This document shows positions 1 through 11,297 of a stretch of DNA of 64,000 bases, piece after piece. Origin of the DNA: Amyelois transitella (lineage: Eukaryota; Arthropoda; Insecta; Lepidoptera; Pyralidae); contig NC_083531.1 in assembly GCF_032362555.1 (NCBI RefSeq), forward strand, positions 1,240,001 through 1,304,000, given 5' to 3'. The translations under genes were made by a program, and so were the position numbers. The notes under the pieces were generated by a model. It was not told where the DNA came from, did not search any database, and was given only the letters and a program-made list of their open reading frames with translations. How positions within the stretch are numbered: position 1 is the first letter of the stretch; each line of letters starts with the position of its first letter.

Positions 1-230
1 ATCAAAATCGGTAGAGCCGTTAAGAGTTGTGGAAGTTGAAAGTAGTGAAGGAAGACCGAATTTAATCGAGCGAAAACGTCCTGATAGAGAATATTGATGA
101 TTTAATCGAGGGAGTTCTTAGATTTACCCCCGGTGCAAAAAAGAGATGTGTTATAAGTTAATTATGTATGACAACACAACTTATACCTAGATATAATTAG
201 ATCCACCCTCTTGAGTAGTGTGAAATTACA

Positions 231-491
231 TACATTCATACATCATAAAACATGATCACGTCTATATCCCTAGCGGGGTAGACAGAGCCACCAGTCTTGA
301 AAAGACTGATAGGCCACGCTCAGCTGTTTGGCTCAGTGATAGAATTGAGATTCAAATAGTGACAGGTTGCTAGCCCATCGCCTAAAAGAGAAATCCCAAG
401 TTTATAAGCCTATCTCTTAGTCGTCTTTTACGTCATCCGTGGGAAAGAGATGGAGTGGTCCTATTTTTTTTTATCTAATGGTGCCGGGAAA
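231..491 (-). mobile_element. SINE family A
   Basis: Reverse copy from the ACATACAT tail through GATCACGTCTATATCCC to GGTGCCGGGAA. Confidence 0.85.
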
Positions 492-519
492 TAAATTAAT
501 ATAAGAATTAATAACATAC

Positions 520-570
520 CTTTACCACCGCCAACAGCAGAGCCGATGCCGTGATCTAAATTAGAACCTC
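520..570 (-). CDS. exon 9 of Ala/Gly-rich gene
   Basis: 51 nt, phase 1 to 1, acceptor TTTATTTACAG, donor GTATGT. Encodes GGSNLDHGIGSAVGGGK. Further exons must lie left of the window; bases 1-519 hold only a family A copy (231-491) and unassigned AT-rich DNA. Confidence 0.7.
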
Positions 571-3500
571 CTGTAAATAAAATAAATCATAAAAATAATA
601 AATTAGGTACACAAAGTGAAAAAAACAAAATTCGAAACAGAAGAATAATTATTATGGTACATGTTATTAATGTTACAAAATGAATGAACAGAAGGTCAAA
701 ATACAAGAAGTGAAAAGTTTAATGAATCAATTTCGCTCAAAAGTCAAGCTTATCGGGAAAAGATAAAGGAAGAAACATCTAATCAAAAGATGATGAACTA
801 TTAATTTCATTGACAACGAACTAATATCATGAGTGCCATGGCTCGTGACAGACATTCAATTTGAGCTAAGTAGAGAGTAGCCTAAAAGAAGAATCCCAAG
901 TTTAAAAGCCTATCCCTCAGTCGCCTCTTACGACATCCACGGGAAATGAGATGGAGTGGTCCTATTCTTTTTTTTATATTGTTGCCGGGAACTACACGGT
1001 CTAAGTAGACATTAATAAATTTAATTTAACATTATATAATGAATACAAAAAATAGAAATAGAAATAGAATAAACGCATAAAGTAAAATAAATAATTTTAG
1101 ACGGTCTTTCACCTGGAGCATTTCCAGTGAACCCATCTACAATGCCGTCACCGGCGTCAGCTGTTCCACTAGTGATGTGTGCTCCTTCATCAGCAACACC
1201 ATTGGTTATTCCAGCAGCTGCGTCCAGAGTTCCACCTATTGGAGTACCGTTCCCACCTGCCCCAACCGACAAATCTTTAGAATCGATAATTGATGACCGA
1301 GTTTGTCGTTATAATTCTTTGAAGTGTTTTGTAAAGATGTCCACAATTTTTGTGTCATTTCTTTTTGTCTTATCAATATTGAACTTGTCCCTTGAGAAAT
1401 GTCCACGTTTAATGTAAATGTCATCATCTGGTAGAATATTAACAAGGCGCTTCTCCAAATAAGAGCATGAAAATTTGCTGTAATAGAATGAACATGTCAT
1501 GCCATTAAGGAATTTATAATATTGAGTTTTATTTCATTCTATAGGCCAATAAAACGATTTCTATTAACAACATTACTCCGTTTGAGTAGCGGTTCACCAT
1601 ATTCTCTGCTGTTTTAAATAACTTTGATCCATAATTTTTCTTTTCTCATTGAGTAGGTTGCAATTCAAGTTGAATCTGTACAACCTCATCAGAGAGTTTA
1701 AATTCTTCCTGATTTCGTCAAATAATACCTACTGAGAGTTTAGGAGAAGTAACTTGCAAAGCACTTTTTATTATATATAGTGGAGCAAGAATTTCAATTC
1801 TGCAGTTTATCTATGTGAAAATCTAGAAATTCACAGAATGATTTTCTTTATTGATGATATCATGAGTATTTTAAAAAAGTCATAGATACTACATTTTCTT
1901 TTATATGTTGTCTCCTATGAGGTTTTCACGGGGACAAAGGTCCAACATGCGTGCCTTGTGCGACATTTTCTAAAATATGTCACTACATACATTAGTTGGA
2001 ATGGTTACATTATAGTATTATTATACCAAGAACTGTAGTTGCTCCTTTGTCAGCGCCATTGGCAGCGTCGTGAACAGCATTTGCTGCCCCGCTTGACGCA
2101 TCCCCCACAGCTGACCTAGACCCATCAGCTGCGTTGCCTACAGCATCCAACCCTCCTTTGGCAACGTTACCAACCCCACCGGCGAAATTTCCTAAAAACA
2201 CTCAGGTTATGAATTATTTGGAAATTTGTATTATCCAGATTGACTCCGTCGTATCTGCTTGAATGGTAGGTTTTGAGAAGTATTTAGATGTACTAGTGAT
2301 GTCTTCTCTTAATATTTTTTAAAGCTACGAATCTCGTTGCTCCAAGAAGTCTAGTTGACACATTACACTATGTGCGCATTGTATGCTTTATAATGCTTTC
2401 CGAAACACTAGCATAATAAAACACTTTAACAGTGCATATTTAATTACGAGAGATTCAGATGGGCTTAACATACGTGTGCATTGTATGCTTAAAATGCTTT
2501 CCGAATTAAAAATATAACAAAAGCACAGTATGTATTTAATCCATTCCCTTAATTTTTACAATTTCTGGAAACTCTCCACTATATGAGGTGGTTGCCACGT
2601 TTCTCTCACGAGCATTGTATGCTTAAAATGCTTTCCGAATTTCAAAGCAAACAGCTTCCGTTAGGAATTCGTGAGTCCGATCCGATACCTTCCCATGTGT
2701 TGAGAGCAGAATCGGTCACTTTAAAACAGGGAATATAATCCTTTCTCTTACATCCATGGTCGCTTTAGCGTCTGTTTTACCTGACGCAATATCTCCCGCA
2801 CCACCAGTAACCCCTGTGATAGCAGAGCCAGCCGCTTTTGTTGCTCCATCGAACGCATCGCCTGCTGCGTCTACACTGGCTCCGACACCGTGCGAGGCTG
2901 CGCCCTCAGCGCCGCCAGCGGCCACGGCTACACCCCCAACGGGATTGACTTGTCCGGGAATACCACCTGCTATTAAACAGTGTAATAAAACATGTGTATC
3001 ATTAAGTTTGTTACCGTTAATGCCAATACTTTAGGAGATGATGATTCTCTTGCTGTTTCTCCTAGTTTAGTTTTTCTTGGATCAAGAATGGCAAGATCTT
3101 GTAAAGTAAGGTTGAATGGAGCATTTTGATTAAAATCAAGACTCGAAACGACGTGCCGCGAGAACACTTTAAATTCATAGACCAAAAAGTTGATAGTACA
3201 TAGTGCTTGTCCTTTTTGCGCGCTCAACTCCTTTGCATCACATTTCTTGTTCCATTAATGCTCGTCTTTAGTTTCGTTTTTTCCTTTATTATATAAAATG
3301 TTTTGAAGCTGTTGAGTTGCAAGGTTTTAATTTGTCTTCTTCTCTTATTCTTCTCATTCGCTTCCAGCATTACTATCCAAATGAATCAAGTCCTGTTCAT
3401 TGTCTTAATTTACTTCATAATCCATGTCTCCTTTTTATTCTTGACAACCTGTCACTAATTTAATCTCAATTCTATCATTAAGCCGTACTGCTGAACGTCA

Positions 3501-6500
3501 CCTTTCAGGTTTTGCGAGACTGCTGTCTATGTCTACCACGTAAGGGATAGGTACGCGATTAAATGTATGTATGTATGTATCTTGTTAAAACAACACCCCA
3601 AACTTATTTTACGTAGCTTTCGAGGAGCAGACATCAAAAGTTGTATCAGATGGCGAAATAATGACGATAAATATAATGCCTTTTTTAATGTCGGCTTAAA
3701 AAGACTTACCTGCCCCACCCAAAGCATCGCCACAGTCTGAAATTTAAAAAATAAATTGAATTGGAATTGAGAAATGAAATAGTGACAGGGTGCTAGCCCA
3801 TCGCCTAAATCGTATCTATACTAATATTACAAAGCTGAAGAGTTTGTTTGTTTGTTACTTTTTTGTTTGTTTGTTTGAACGCGCTAATCTCAGGGACTGC
3901 TGGTTCGAATTGAATAATTATTTTCGTGTTGAATAGACCACTTATCGAGGAAGGCTTTTGGCTATATCACATCACGCTGCAACTATAAGGAGTGATGAAA
4001 TAATGGAAAATGTAAAAAAAAACTTAATTGAGAGTAAATATAATTTTAGTTCTTAATCATCTTTCTTTTTTTATAACTAGTTTTAGTTTGTATTCATAGT
4101 TAATAATAAAATCTGATTCATTGATATCTTAGAACTATGTTACGGTATATTAATTTATGCCATCAAAAACATCGTGTAAAAAAACCCAAGTCTCGCAGCT
4201 CAGTCTTTCTACTGTAAAAAGTTAATCGGTTAATCTATTTAAAGTCTCTACTTAAAGGACCTTCTGTCTTAAGTTATTACATAAGTTATTATCATGCCAA
4301 TATTAAAAATATTTGATGTTTTAAACAAATAATAGTTACTGAAAATTCTGGCTTCTTGTTTCATCCATAACGAAATTGTAGGTCGAAAATAGCCTGATTT
4401 GCTTCGAAAAAAAGGATGGTACGTCCGTGCCGTTAATTTTTGCTCAAACTTGGCGAAGGCACTGCCGTGCCCCCAGATTTATAAACTTTAATTACCTTTG
4501 GCGCCACCAAGACCATGCGACGCTGCTCCGAGACCGGCAGCTGAAAAAAAAAACGAATACATACATACATACATATGGTCACGTCTATATCCCTTGCGGG
4601 GTAGACAGAGCCGACAGTCTTGAAAAGACTGAATGGCCACGTTCAGCTATTTGGCTTAATGATAGAATTGAGATTCAAATAGTGATAGGTTGCTAGCCCA
4701 TCGCCTAAAAAAGAATCCCAATTTTGTAAGCCTAACCCTTAGTCGCCTTTTACGACATCCATGGGAAAGAGATGGAGTGGTTCCTATTCTTTTTTGTATT
4801 GGTGCCGGGAACCACACGGTTTACGAAAAAACGATGATTTCTATTTATCAAGATTCTAGCCAATCAAGGAAAAGACTAATTTACTTTGTCCTTTTCTATC
4901 CCTTACGCGGTAGACAGAGCCAACAGTCTCATAAAGACTTTATAGCCACGTTCAGCTGTATAGCTCAAAGATGGAATTGAGATTAAAATAATAACACGTT
5001 ACTACTAGCCAATAGACTAAGAAGAAACCCAACTTTATTAGCCTATCCCTTAGTCGCCGTTTGCGATATCCATGGGAAAGATATAGAGCGGTTCTGTTCT
5101 AAAGTGCCACACGGCACTAAACTGTAAGTATCTCTTGAAGAAAATAAAATAAAAATGAGAATCACCTTTCTTCGCGATGCCTGAGGCACCTCCTAAACCT
5201 CCAGCACCTCCAGCGGCTGTAAGAAAGGCATATACGATTATTTATACATACATACATAAAATCACTCCTCTTTCCCGGAGGGGTAGGCAGAGAGTACTAA
5301 GTTGTCAAAAAAAAAATTAATAAAAAAATAAATATATTAATGGCACTAAAGTCCCGAGGAATTGTCGTTTAAACTTTTAAAGATTTAAGATCTTTGATGT
5401 TCATCTATTCTCGCCGCAAGATTTAACCTCGGTTAGATCAAGTTGTACAATAAAAATTCATTTTTAAAATAAATATAGCGCACTTAAAACGCACGCGTTC
5501 TGTTTAAAATAATATATAGCGCACTTATATAATGTATATCGCACTGGCCGCGTAGAAAAAAGTAATTATTTAATTGAAGAAAAATAATGATTCTTCTTTT
5601 GTTATTTTTTTCACAATGATTTGTCAGGAATTAGAATTATTACTCACGATATGTTTATGTTTTAAGTTTTTTATTATAGTTTTTATTTTAATTTACCAAC
5701 ACGTATTTATATTATTTGACCCCACGCATATTCTTCTAAACACGGACGATTTGTAACGACCGTGATGAATCTTCGTTTTCGTCTGACCTTTATGTGCTTT
5801 CTCGAAAAGTACGCTGCCCGATAATTTGTTTGAATCGATCTTAAACATGTTTCTCTATAAGCGAATACTTGTGTTTTCTTTTGATAAATAAATAAATTAA
5901 ACCTAACATAAAACTACATACATATGGTCACGTCTATATCCCTTGCGGGGTAGACAGAGCAAACAGGCTTGATAAGACTGAAAGCCACGTTCAGCTATTT
6001 GGCCTAGTGATAGAATTGAGATTCAAATAGTGACAGGTTGCTAGCCCATCGCCCAAAAAAGAATCCCAAGTTTGTAAGACTATCCCTTAGTCGCCTTTTA
6101 CGACATCCATGGGAAAGAGATGGAGTGGTCCTATTCTTTTTTGTATTGGTTCCCGACCACACGGCACACTTGTGTTTTGTTTACTTGTGTTTTCTTTTGA
6201 TATATAAATTATTTAAATCTTATATAATTCAAATTCAAAATCTTGATTGCATATCATAAAGTACATCAGTTTAATTACAGTTACTGCTTATAAATAGGTA
6301 TAATATGAACCCTGTCGGGCATTGCAATTTTTTGCAATATAGTATAATATAGAACGGCGGACATGTTTATGTCTGCTATTATGTTGAATATAACAATAAA
6401 AAAAATCGTATTATATTTGGAGAGAACATTAATAAGTAATTTAAAATGAATATAATTTTTAACATGTATTTAATTGATAAAATTATATATACATATAATA

Positions 6501-7840
6501 ATAAAAAATAATTTAAATATCAATATTTCTATCATTTAAAAACTTGTGCAATGTATAGGAGCATTTATCGGTCATAAGTAGTTTTAAGTTTTTAATAAAT
6601 AAGTTTATATTTTCTACTTTTGTTTCGCAGTCAGATAGGGAATTATAGATTTTTGTAGCCATCGCTGAAACTTACCGTGCTTAAGTAACCCAAATGTTGG
6701 GAATGACACGGCTGTACCGATCTGCAACAAACAAGGAGATGAAGAAAGGATGATGTGCCGTGTGGTTCCCGGCACCAATACAAAAAGAATAGGACCACTC
6801 CATCTCTTTCTCATGGATGTCGTAAAAGACGACTAAGGGATAGGCTTACAAACTTGGGATTCTTAGTTAGGCGATGGGCTAGCAACCTGTCACTATTTGA
6901 ATTTCAATTCCATCATTAAGCCAAATAGCTGAACGTGGCCATTCAGTCTTTTCAAGCCTGTTGGCTCTGTCTACCCCGCAAGGGATATAGACGTGACCAT
7001 ATGTATGTATGTAAGAAAGGATGATAAGTAGGAGAAAACGAGTGAAGAAATAGGAACGGTGGAGAACAGATGAATTCCATGAATTATATGGAGAGTTAGT
7101 TAGTTTTATCTGCACCCGACCGTAGGTACCTACATATGTAAAAATCTTTCAATGCACTTGCATAAAGCTTTCACTTCATTCATATTATTCACCTGATTTG
7201 TGATAGACTGAAAGTTAGTAAAATAATTAAAAAATTAAGTATTACCATGATATTTTATTTCATTATGTTCTAAATTTTAAAATAATAATAATATTTAAAA
7301 ATATATGTATTCAGAGAAATATATCGTAGGGGTATGAATTATCGGTCTGTAAAACCGTGCGCCAGTATACATATGTGTCATAATAATTAGCGCGAGTATA
7401 GAAAGGTTAAGAAAAAATATATTGCTACACTAAAACAAAAATAAGCAATGGTGAACTTATCCCAAAAAGTAAATATTTTCATACAGCCTTATTATATTAT
7501 AGCCATATGGTGCTATATATTCAGGAACATGATACTTACATACATACATTATAACCATGTCTTTAATATTATAGGGACTTCAATAACGTTGAAACATATA
7601 TGAGCTAGGCTTAGCTAAATTCCCCTGTATTGGTTGCGGAGGTCAGACGGGAATCGCTTCGTGTAAAAATCTAACCATCCAGTCTCCAGAGAGGTGAGAA
7701 TACTCAAAAATAATGTTATTGAACCAAATATCTCAGACGAAGAACCCTGGACGGACGTCCTTGATACGACAGAATAAAAAAAATAAACAAGAAAAAAGAT
7801 GGCGACTTACCAAACACAAAATCACAATGGCGGCTTTCAT
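520..7840 (-). CDS. Ala/Gly-rich secreted protein, multi-exon, 3' end beyond window
   Basis: I do not recognise the family. Joined exons (minus strand, in order): 7811-7840, 6676-6721, 5166-5216, 4496-4540, 3710-3736, 2781-2966, 2027-2191, 1113-1256 (or to 1274) and 520-570. About 248 residues are visible and no stop is reached. The protein opens with the signal peptide MKAAIVILCLIGTAVS, then becomes almost purely Gly, Ala, Ser, Asp and Asn with repeated patterns such as DAAGDAFDGATKAAG. One Cys lies in the 27-nt exon. Every intron after the first is phase 1, so nearly every exon is a removable cassette. Composition and exon pattern suggest a structural or matrix-type secreted protein (cuticle, silk, egg covering) or a hydrophilic stress protein; that is inference. 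The start is supported by a TATA/initiator 35 nt upstream. Confidence 0.75.
878..1001 (-). mobile_element. SINE family A, 5' half
   Basis: Only the CCTAAAAGAAGAATCCC to CTACACGGT portion remains. Confidence 0.75.
1113..1256 (-). CDS. exon 8 of Ala/Gly-rich gene
   Basis: Donor GTGAAA. Two acceptors keep phase 1: one after GGGGCAG (exon end 1256, 144 nt) and one after TTCTAAAG (exon end 1274, 162 nt), so six residues are uncertain. Encodes blocks such as TLDAAAGITNGVADEGAH. Confidence 0.75.
2027..2191 (-). CDS. exon 7 of Ala/Gly-rich gene
   Basis: 165 nt, phase 1 to 1, acceptor TGTTTTTAG, donor GTATAA. Same composition as exon 6, with motifs such as GLDAVGNAADGSRSAVGDA. Confidence 0.8.
2376..2640. 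repeat. three dispersed copies of a 29-bp intronic motif
   Basis: GCATTGTATGCTTAAAATGC followed by TTTCCGAA occurs at 2376-2404 (with a TTTATA variant), 2478-2506 and 2612-2640, inside one intron of the Ala/Gly-rich gene. The copies are about 100-135 bp apart, with unrelated DNA between them. Confidence 0.8.
2781..2966 (-). CDS. exon 6 of Ala/Gly-rich gene
   Basis: 186 nt, phase 1 to 1, acceptor AATAGCAG, donor GTAAAA. The core of the repeat-type sequence: short helical-looking blocks rich in Ala and Asp separated by Gly. Strong GC contrast with the surrounding introns supports coding use. Confidence 0.8.
3440..3581 (+). mobile_element. SINE family A, 3' half
   Basis: AACCTGTCACTAATTT to (ATGT)n; 5' end missing. 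Confidence 0.75.
3710..3736 (-). CDS. exon 5 of Ala/Gly-rich gene, 27-nt microexon
   Basis: Acceptor AAATTTCAG and donor GTAAGT frame a 27-nt phase 1 to 1 microexon encoding DCGDALGGA, which holds the only Cys seen in the visible protein. Confidence 0.65.
3813..4022 (+). mobile_element. RTE-like family B, 5' part
   Basis: CTATACTAATATTACAAAGC to AATGGAAAATGTAAAAAAAA; the terminal GACGAAGTCGCGGGC block is lost. Confidence 0.75.
4496..4540 (-). CDS. exon 4 of Ala/Gly-rich gene
   Basis: 45 nt, phase 1 to 1, acceptor TTTTTTTCAG, donor GTAATT. Encodes AGLGAASHGLGGAK, resembling exon 3 and the middle of exon 6, so the exons look like related repeats. Confidence 0.75.
4556..4821 (-). mobile_element. 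SINE family A
   Basis: Full reverse copy close to the exon 4 acceptor of the Ala/Gly-rich gene. Confidence 0.9.
4889..5120 (-). mobile_element. SINE family A, older copy
   Basis: Diverged (TATCCCTTACGCGGTAGACA), without the microsatellite tail. Confidence 0.75.
5166..5216 (-). CDS. exon 3 of Ala/Gly-rich gene
   Basis: 51 nt between acceptor TTTCTTACAG and donor GTGATT, phase 1 to 1. Encodes AGGAGGLGGASGIAKK after the split Ala codon. Confidence 0.75.
5917..6166 (-). mobile_element. SINE family A
   Basis: Near-full reverse copy with a short ACATACAT tail; the 5' end is missing part of the GTGCCGGG block. Confidence 0.85.
6676..6721 (-). CDS. exon 2 of Ala/Gly-rich gene (signal peptide end)
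   Basis: Acceptor TTTGTTGCAG and donor GTAAGT. The 46 nt encode IGTAVSFPTFGLLKH and leave one G for the next codon, starting the phase-1 series. A family A SINE sits just upstream at 6751-7014. Confidence 0.75.
6751..7014 (+). mobile_element. SINE family A
   Basis: Full forward copy with (ATGT)n tail, just upstream (transcript sense) of the exon 2 acceptor. Confidence 0.9.
7811..7840 (-). CDS. exon 1 of Ala/Gly-rich gene (signal peptide start)
   Basis: Ten codons, MKAAIVILCL, followed by donor GTAAGT. Phase 0 exit into 6721. Confidence 0.75.
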
Positions 7841-7899
7841 TTTGGCGGGAGATTTGACGTCAAACTGAACTGACTGACAATAAACTCGTTATGGACTCA

Positions 7900-7906
7900 T
7901 TTTATA
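7900..7906 (-). promoter_or_regulatory. TATA box of the Ala/Gly-rich gene
   Basis: TATAAAA on the minus strand. An overlapping set of arthropod initiators (TCAGT) lies at 7864-7877, and the A at 7875 is 31 nt from the first T of the box, the standard spacing. This predicts a 35-nt 5' leader before the ATG at 7840. Confidence 0.65.
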
Positions 7907-8047
7907 TCAAGACCAGGTTTTCTGTGTAAACAGAACAATTAGACACGCCTTTTAAATACCCAAACGCACTATTGTATAGGCGAAAATATGTACATATACA
8001 GCGAAAGGAAATTTTGTCTGTTTGTGTTTTACTTAATAAGGTTTTTA

Positions 8048-8247
8048 TACTCCATCTCTTTTCCATGGATGTCGTATAAGGAAAGTAAGGGTCTTATAGA
8101 CTTGACATTCTTCTTCTAGGCGAATTCTTCTTCTAGCAACCGTCACAATTTGATCTCAATTTTATCATTAAGCCGAGTCGTTGGCTCTTTCTACCCCGCA
8201 AAGGATATAGACATGATTATATGTACATATGTATGTAAGATGTTTAT
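8048..8247 (+). mobile_element. SINE family A, degenerate
   Basis: From ACTCCATCTCTTTTCCATGG to TATGTATG, with internal loss. Confidence 0.75.
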
Positions 8248-8274
8248 ATCTGCGAGCAGGGTTAAAATCAATGT

Positions 8275-8474
8275 ACCTCTTCAGTCTTGAGTGTCTGACA
8301 ACACTGAATTCAAATTCAATTCAGAATGATGTTTTTCTACGCCGCTTACGGTGAGCACTCAAACTAAAGTACGTAACTCTGTAAGGGTCATTGATATTTA
8401 GCTGGAGCGGGATTTGAACCTCACGCATTACTTGCGCGTTTTAGCCGGCCACCTTTCGACCACCGACGCACTGA
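8275..8474 (-). mobile_element. tRNA-related SINE family F
   Basis: In reverse reads GTCGGTGGTCGAAAGGTGGC and GAGGTTCAAATCCCG, a tRNA-like head with box A/B analogues. Confidence 0.65.
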
Positions 8475-8829
8475 AGAATATATATGTATCCGTTTTCAAG
8501 TAAATTCACGGCATTAACTTAGCTAATAGCATGATAGAAATCAATAAATATATCAGTCTTACAAGGTATATCTATTATTAATTTATATTTATTCAGTTGT
8601 TGTTTTTCATCAAAAAAATTCCGGTAAACGTTTTATTTTTAAATTGTAGTATATGTACTTAGTTGTTAATATGTACCTACTTTCAAGAACTGCGTACGTT
8701 TCCTGTTTTTGCCGCCAGATGACGCCAGTAGCACAATTTTTTCAAAAATATCTCAATAGCTTTTCTTTAAGACTGTTTGCATTTTTATTCATGTTTGAAA
8801 AATGCAAATAGCATAATATAATTGGCCTG

Positions 8830-9051
8830 TCAGGTTCGAAAGAAATGACTCCGGCCTGACTTCCGTAACTTTTGCAGGAGAACCTAGCCGTAGTGGATGA
8901 CGGTTGCACATCCAGTTGCCTAAATGTGCAGGTTTCCTCACGATGTTTTCCCTCACCGTAAGAGCATCGGTTAGTATTCAAACTAATGTACATAAATTTG
9001 AATACAGTTATTGGTACATGGCCAAGGTGGGATTTGAACCTGTGAACCCCA
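8830..9051 (-). mobile_element. tRNA-related SINE family F
   Basis: Body blocks shared with the other F copies: CAGGTTTCCTCACGATGTTTT, and GTGGGATTTGAACCT near the head. Confidence 0.65.
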
Positions 9052-10223
9052 TTTCATATGAGAATAAAAATTTAAAATAAATTACCGATTGCTTTAAAAT
9101 TTTTTAATAAATTAACTCAATTTAATAAAAAAATAAAGTCTAAGCTTCTTCAAAACAATTTTTATTCTAGGTATAGATGAATACCTTAATTCAAATATGT
9201 AATAGAATTATAATATTTTTTCGTTGTACCCTTGAAAAAAAAAGGAATTAGAAAATAAAAAAATATTTACAATAATGATAAATAAGCACCTATTAAAAGA
9301 TTATAAATATAGTTATAAATATATTATAAATTGTGCAATACTACGTTTAAACAATTCTAGTTAGATTTAAAATTATAATGTTATACTAAGGAGGTACCTT
9401 TATGTATAAGTTAGTATGCCTACTAATACATAATAAATGTTTGCAACATTCGAAGGGGTAAATATGAAGATCTGGTATATTTTAAGACCTTGTTGTACAA
9501 ATAAAAATTTGAATTTTAATATAACCACCGACGTTCTCAGAAACCTAAACCCCTAAACCCAAAACCTCCATATTAATCAATTTATTTGAGTAGGTAATTG
9601 CCACATAAAGAAACTGTAATATCTTAATAACAGTAGTTAACAAATTTTTACTTATTTTCATTTATCGAACGTCAAGCAATATTTGTACAAGTGGCCAGTA
9701 TTTTTACCACACAGTCTTCTGCGTATAGCTTTCAATTCTTTTCTTGGAATATAATGGAAGTCGGTTAATAAACAGCACAGAGCACTGAAGCCCATTGTGG
9801 TGTGGCCATTATGTGCTAAAAACACATGTTTGGAAATAACAATGGATTATTATGAATTCTCTGTTCAAAAATACACGAAAATAAATAATAATATCATAAA
9901 CGGGAGATGCATTATGGGAATATCATTAATTGCTGCCCTTTTTCATTGTTTAATTATGAAAATGAAAAAAAAAAAACAAATGACATTTACATTTTTTTAT
10001 TAAAAGATACTTAGGTAAAATATAACTTATATAAAATAACTTAAAACATTCTTAATAATAAAATTCAGATTACATTTGCCGTGTGGTTTTAAGAATAGAA
10101 TATTGGGGCATAAAAATTTTTGTTTTAACATTATATTAAAATATTCTTTTACGATATATAAATTTAATAAAGTCTGACTAGAAAGTCATGTGACAAAAAA
10201 AATGATAATTTTAAAATAAATAT

Positions 10224-10557
10224 ATGTATGAGGGTCAAATTACACGGATAGTTAGCCTCGAAGTAAGTTCGAAACTTGTTTTGAGAGATACTAACTCAAC
10301 GATACTATGTTTAATAAAATATAGTATCGTTGAGTTAGTATCTCGCAAAACAAGTTTCGAACTTTTTGTGGTTTTCCTGGCTCTTGAATGTTTATCTGTT
10401 TGTAATAAGTATTAATAACTACTTATTACAAATTTCATATATGCATAATTTCATATATGATAAACATTCAAGAGCCAGGAAAACCACATAAAGTTCGTTT
10501 CTCATCATGCCCTGTCCGGGATTTGAACCTTCCCCTCCTGTGTCACAAACAGCGCAC
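10224..10557. repeat. palindromic pair of SINE family D fragments
   Basis: Two nested inverted repeats: about 10270-10310 against 10322-10361 (around the GATACTA block), and 10370-10400 against 10455-10490 (GGTTTTCCTGGCTCTTGAAT). The right part includes the tRNA-like head in reverse. Confidence 0.75.
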
Positions 10558-10599
10558 AACCAGAGGCCATCGGAATAATCAAAAATGAATTTGATAAAA

Positions 10600-10786
10600 C
10601 ATAACATATAATCATGTCTATATCCCTTGCGGGATAGACAGAGCCAACAGTCATCAAAAGACCGAAAGGCCACGTTCAGCTGTTTGGTTTTATGATAGAA
10701 TTGAGTTTACGACATCCATGGGCAAGAGATGGAGGATGGAGTGGTCCTATTCTTTTTTCTATTGATGCCGAGAACCATACGGCATC
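10600..10786 (-). mobile_element. SINE family A with internal deletion
   Basis: Both ends present, but the block between GATAGAATTGAG and TTTACGACATCC is lost. Confidence 0.8.
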
Positions 10787-11297
10787 AAATTGATATTTTA
10801 TAGTATGTTTAAAGTAAAAAACTAAATGATTTTTAAATTTGCTGGTCTTGCTGTGCCACGACTCGCTAGACTCTATTTTATTAGACATTATTTTTAATGT
10901 CGTTGAAAGCGAATAAATAAAACAATACAGCACTTATAACTAGTGCAACAATAAATTTTCAATGTCACAAAGCGACATCCATCTGATCCATCTGTAATAA
11001 ACTTATACAAATAATTTCTCAGCATGTAAAATATCAATTACATGCTTAAGAATGCAATCGGATGTATCACAATCATGTGTATAAATTTGGGGTAAGGACT
11101 AAGGCTTTTGCGTCCTGTAACTTCATCCTCTAAGAAACTTCAACATCGCGATTTAGCCTTTCCTATTTGTATGGACAATTCTCAATGGCGCCATCTATCG
11201 GACGGTAGTTGAACTACTTAACAACTTCACTACTTTTGTGGTTATTGCGGCATGGATATAGATGTCGCTACAATTACATAATAATTTAAGCCTCAGG

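Larger units (their letters stand above)
7907..11289. other. intergenic, repeat-rich, no gene seen
   Basis: Lies upstream of the Ala/Gly-rich gene and downstream of the protease. It holds a family A fragment, two family F SINE copies, a palindromic SINE D cluster (10224-10557) and a deleted family A copy. Small ORFs (for example 9797-10003) have no splice context or recognisable product. Confidence 0.6.

Noticed and set aside
9797..10003. 68-codon ORF rich in Lys at its end
   Set aside because: Low complexity, no context, AT-rich background.
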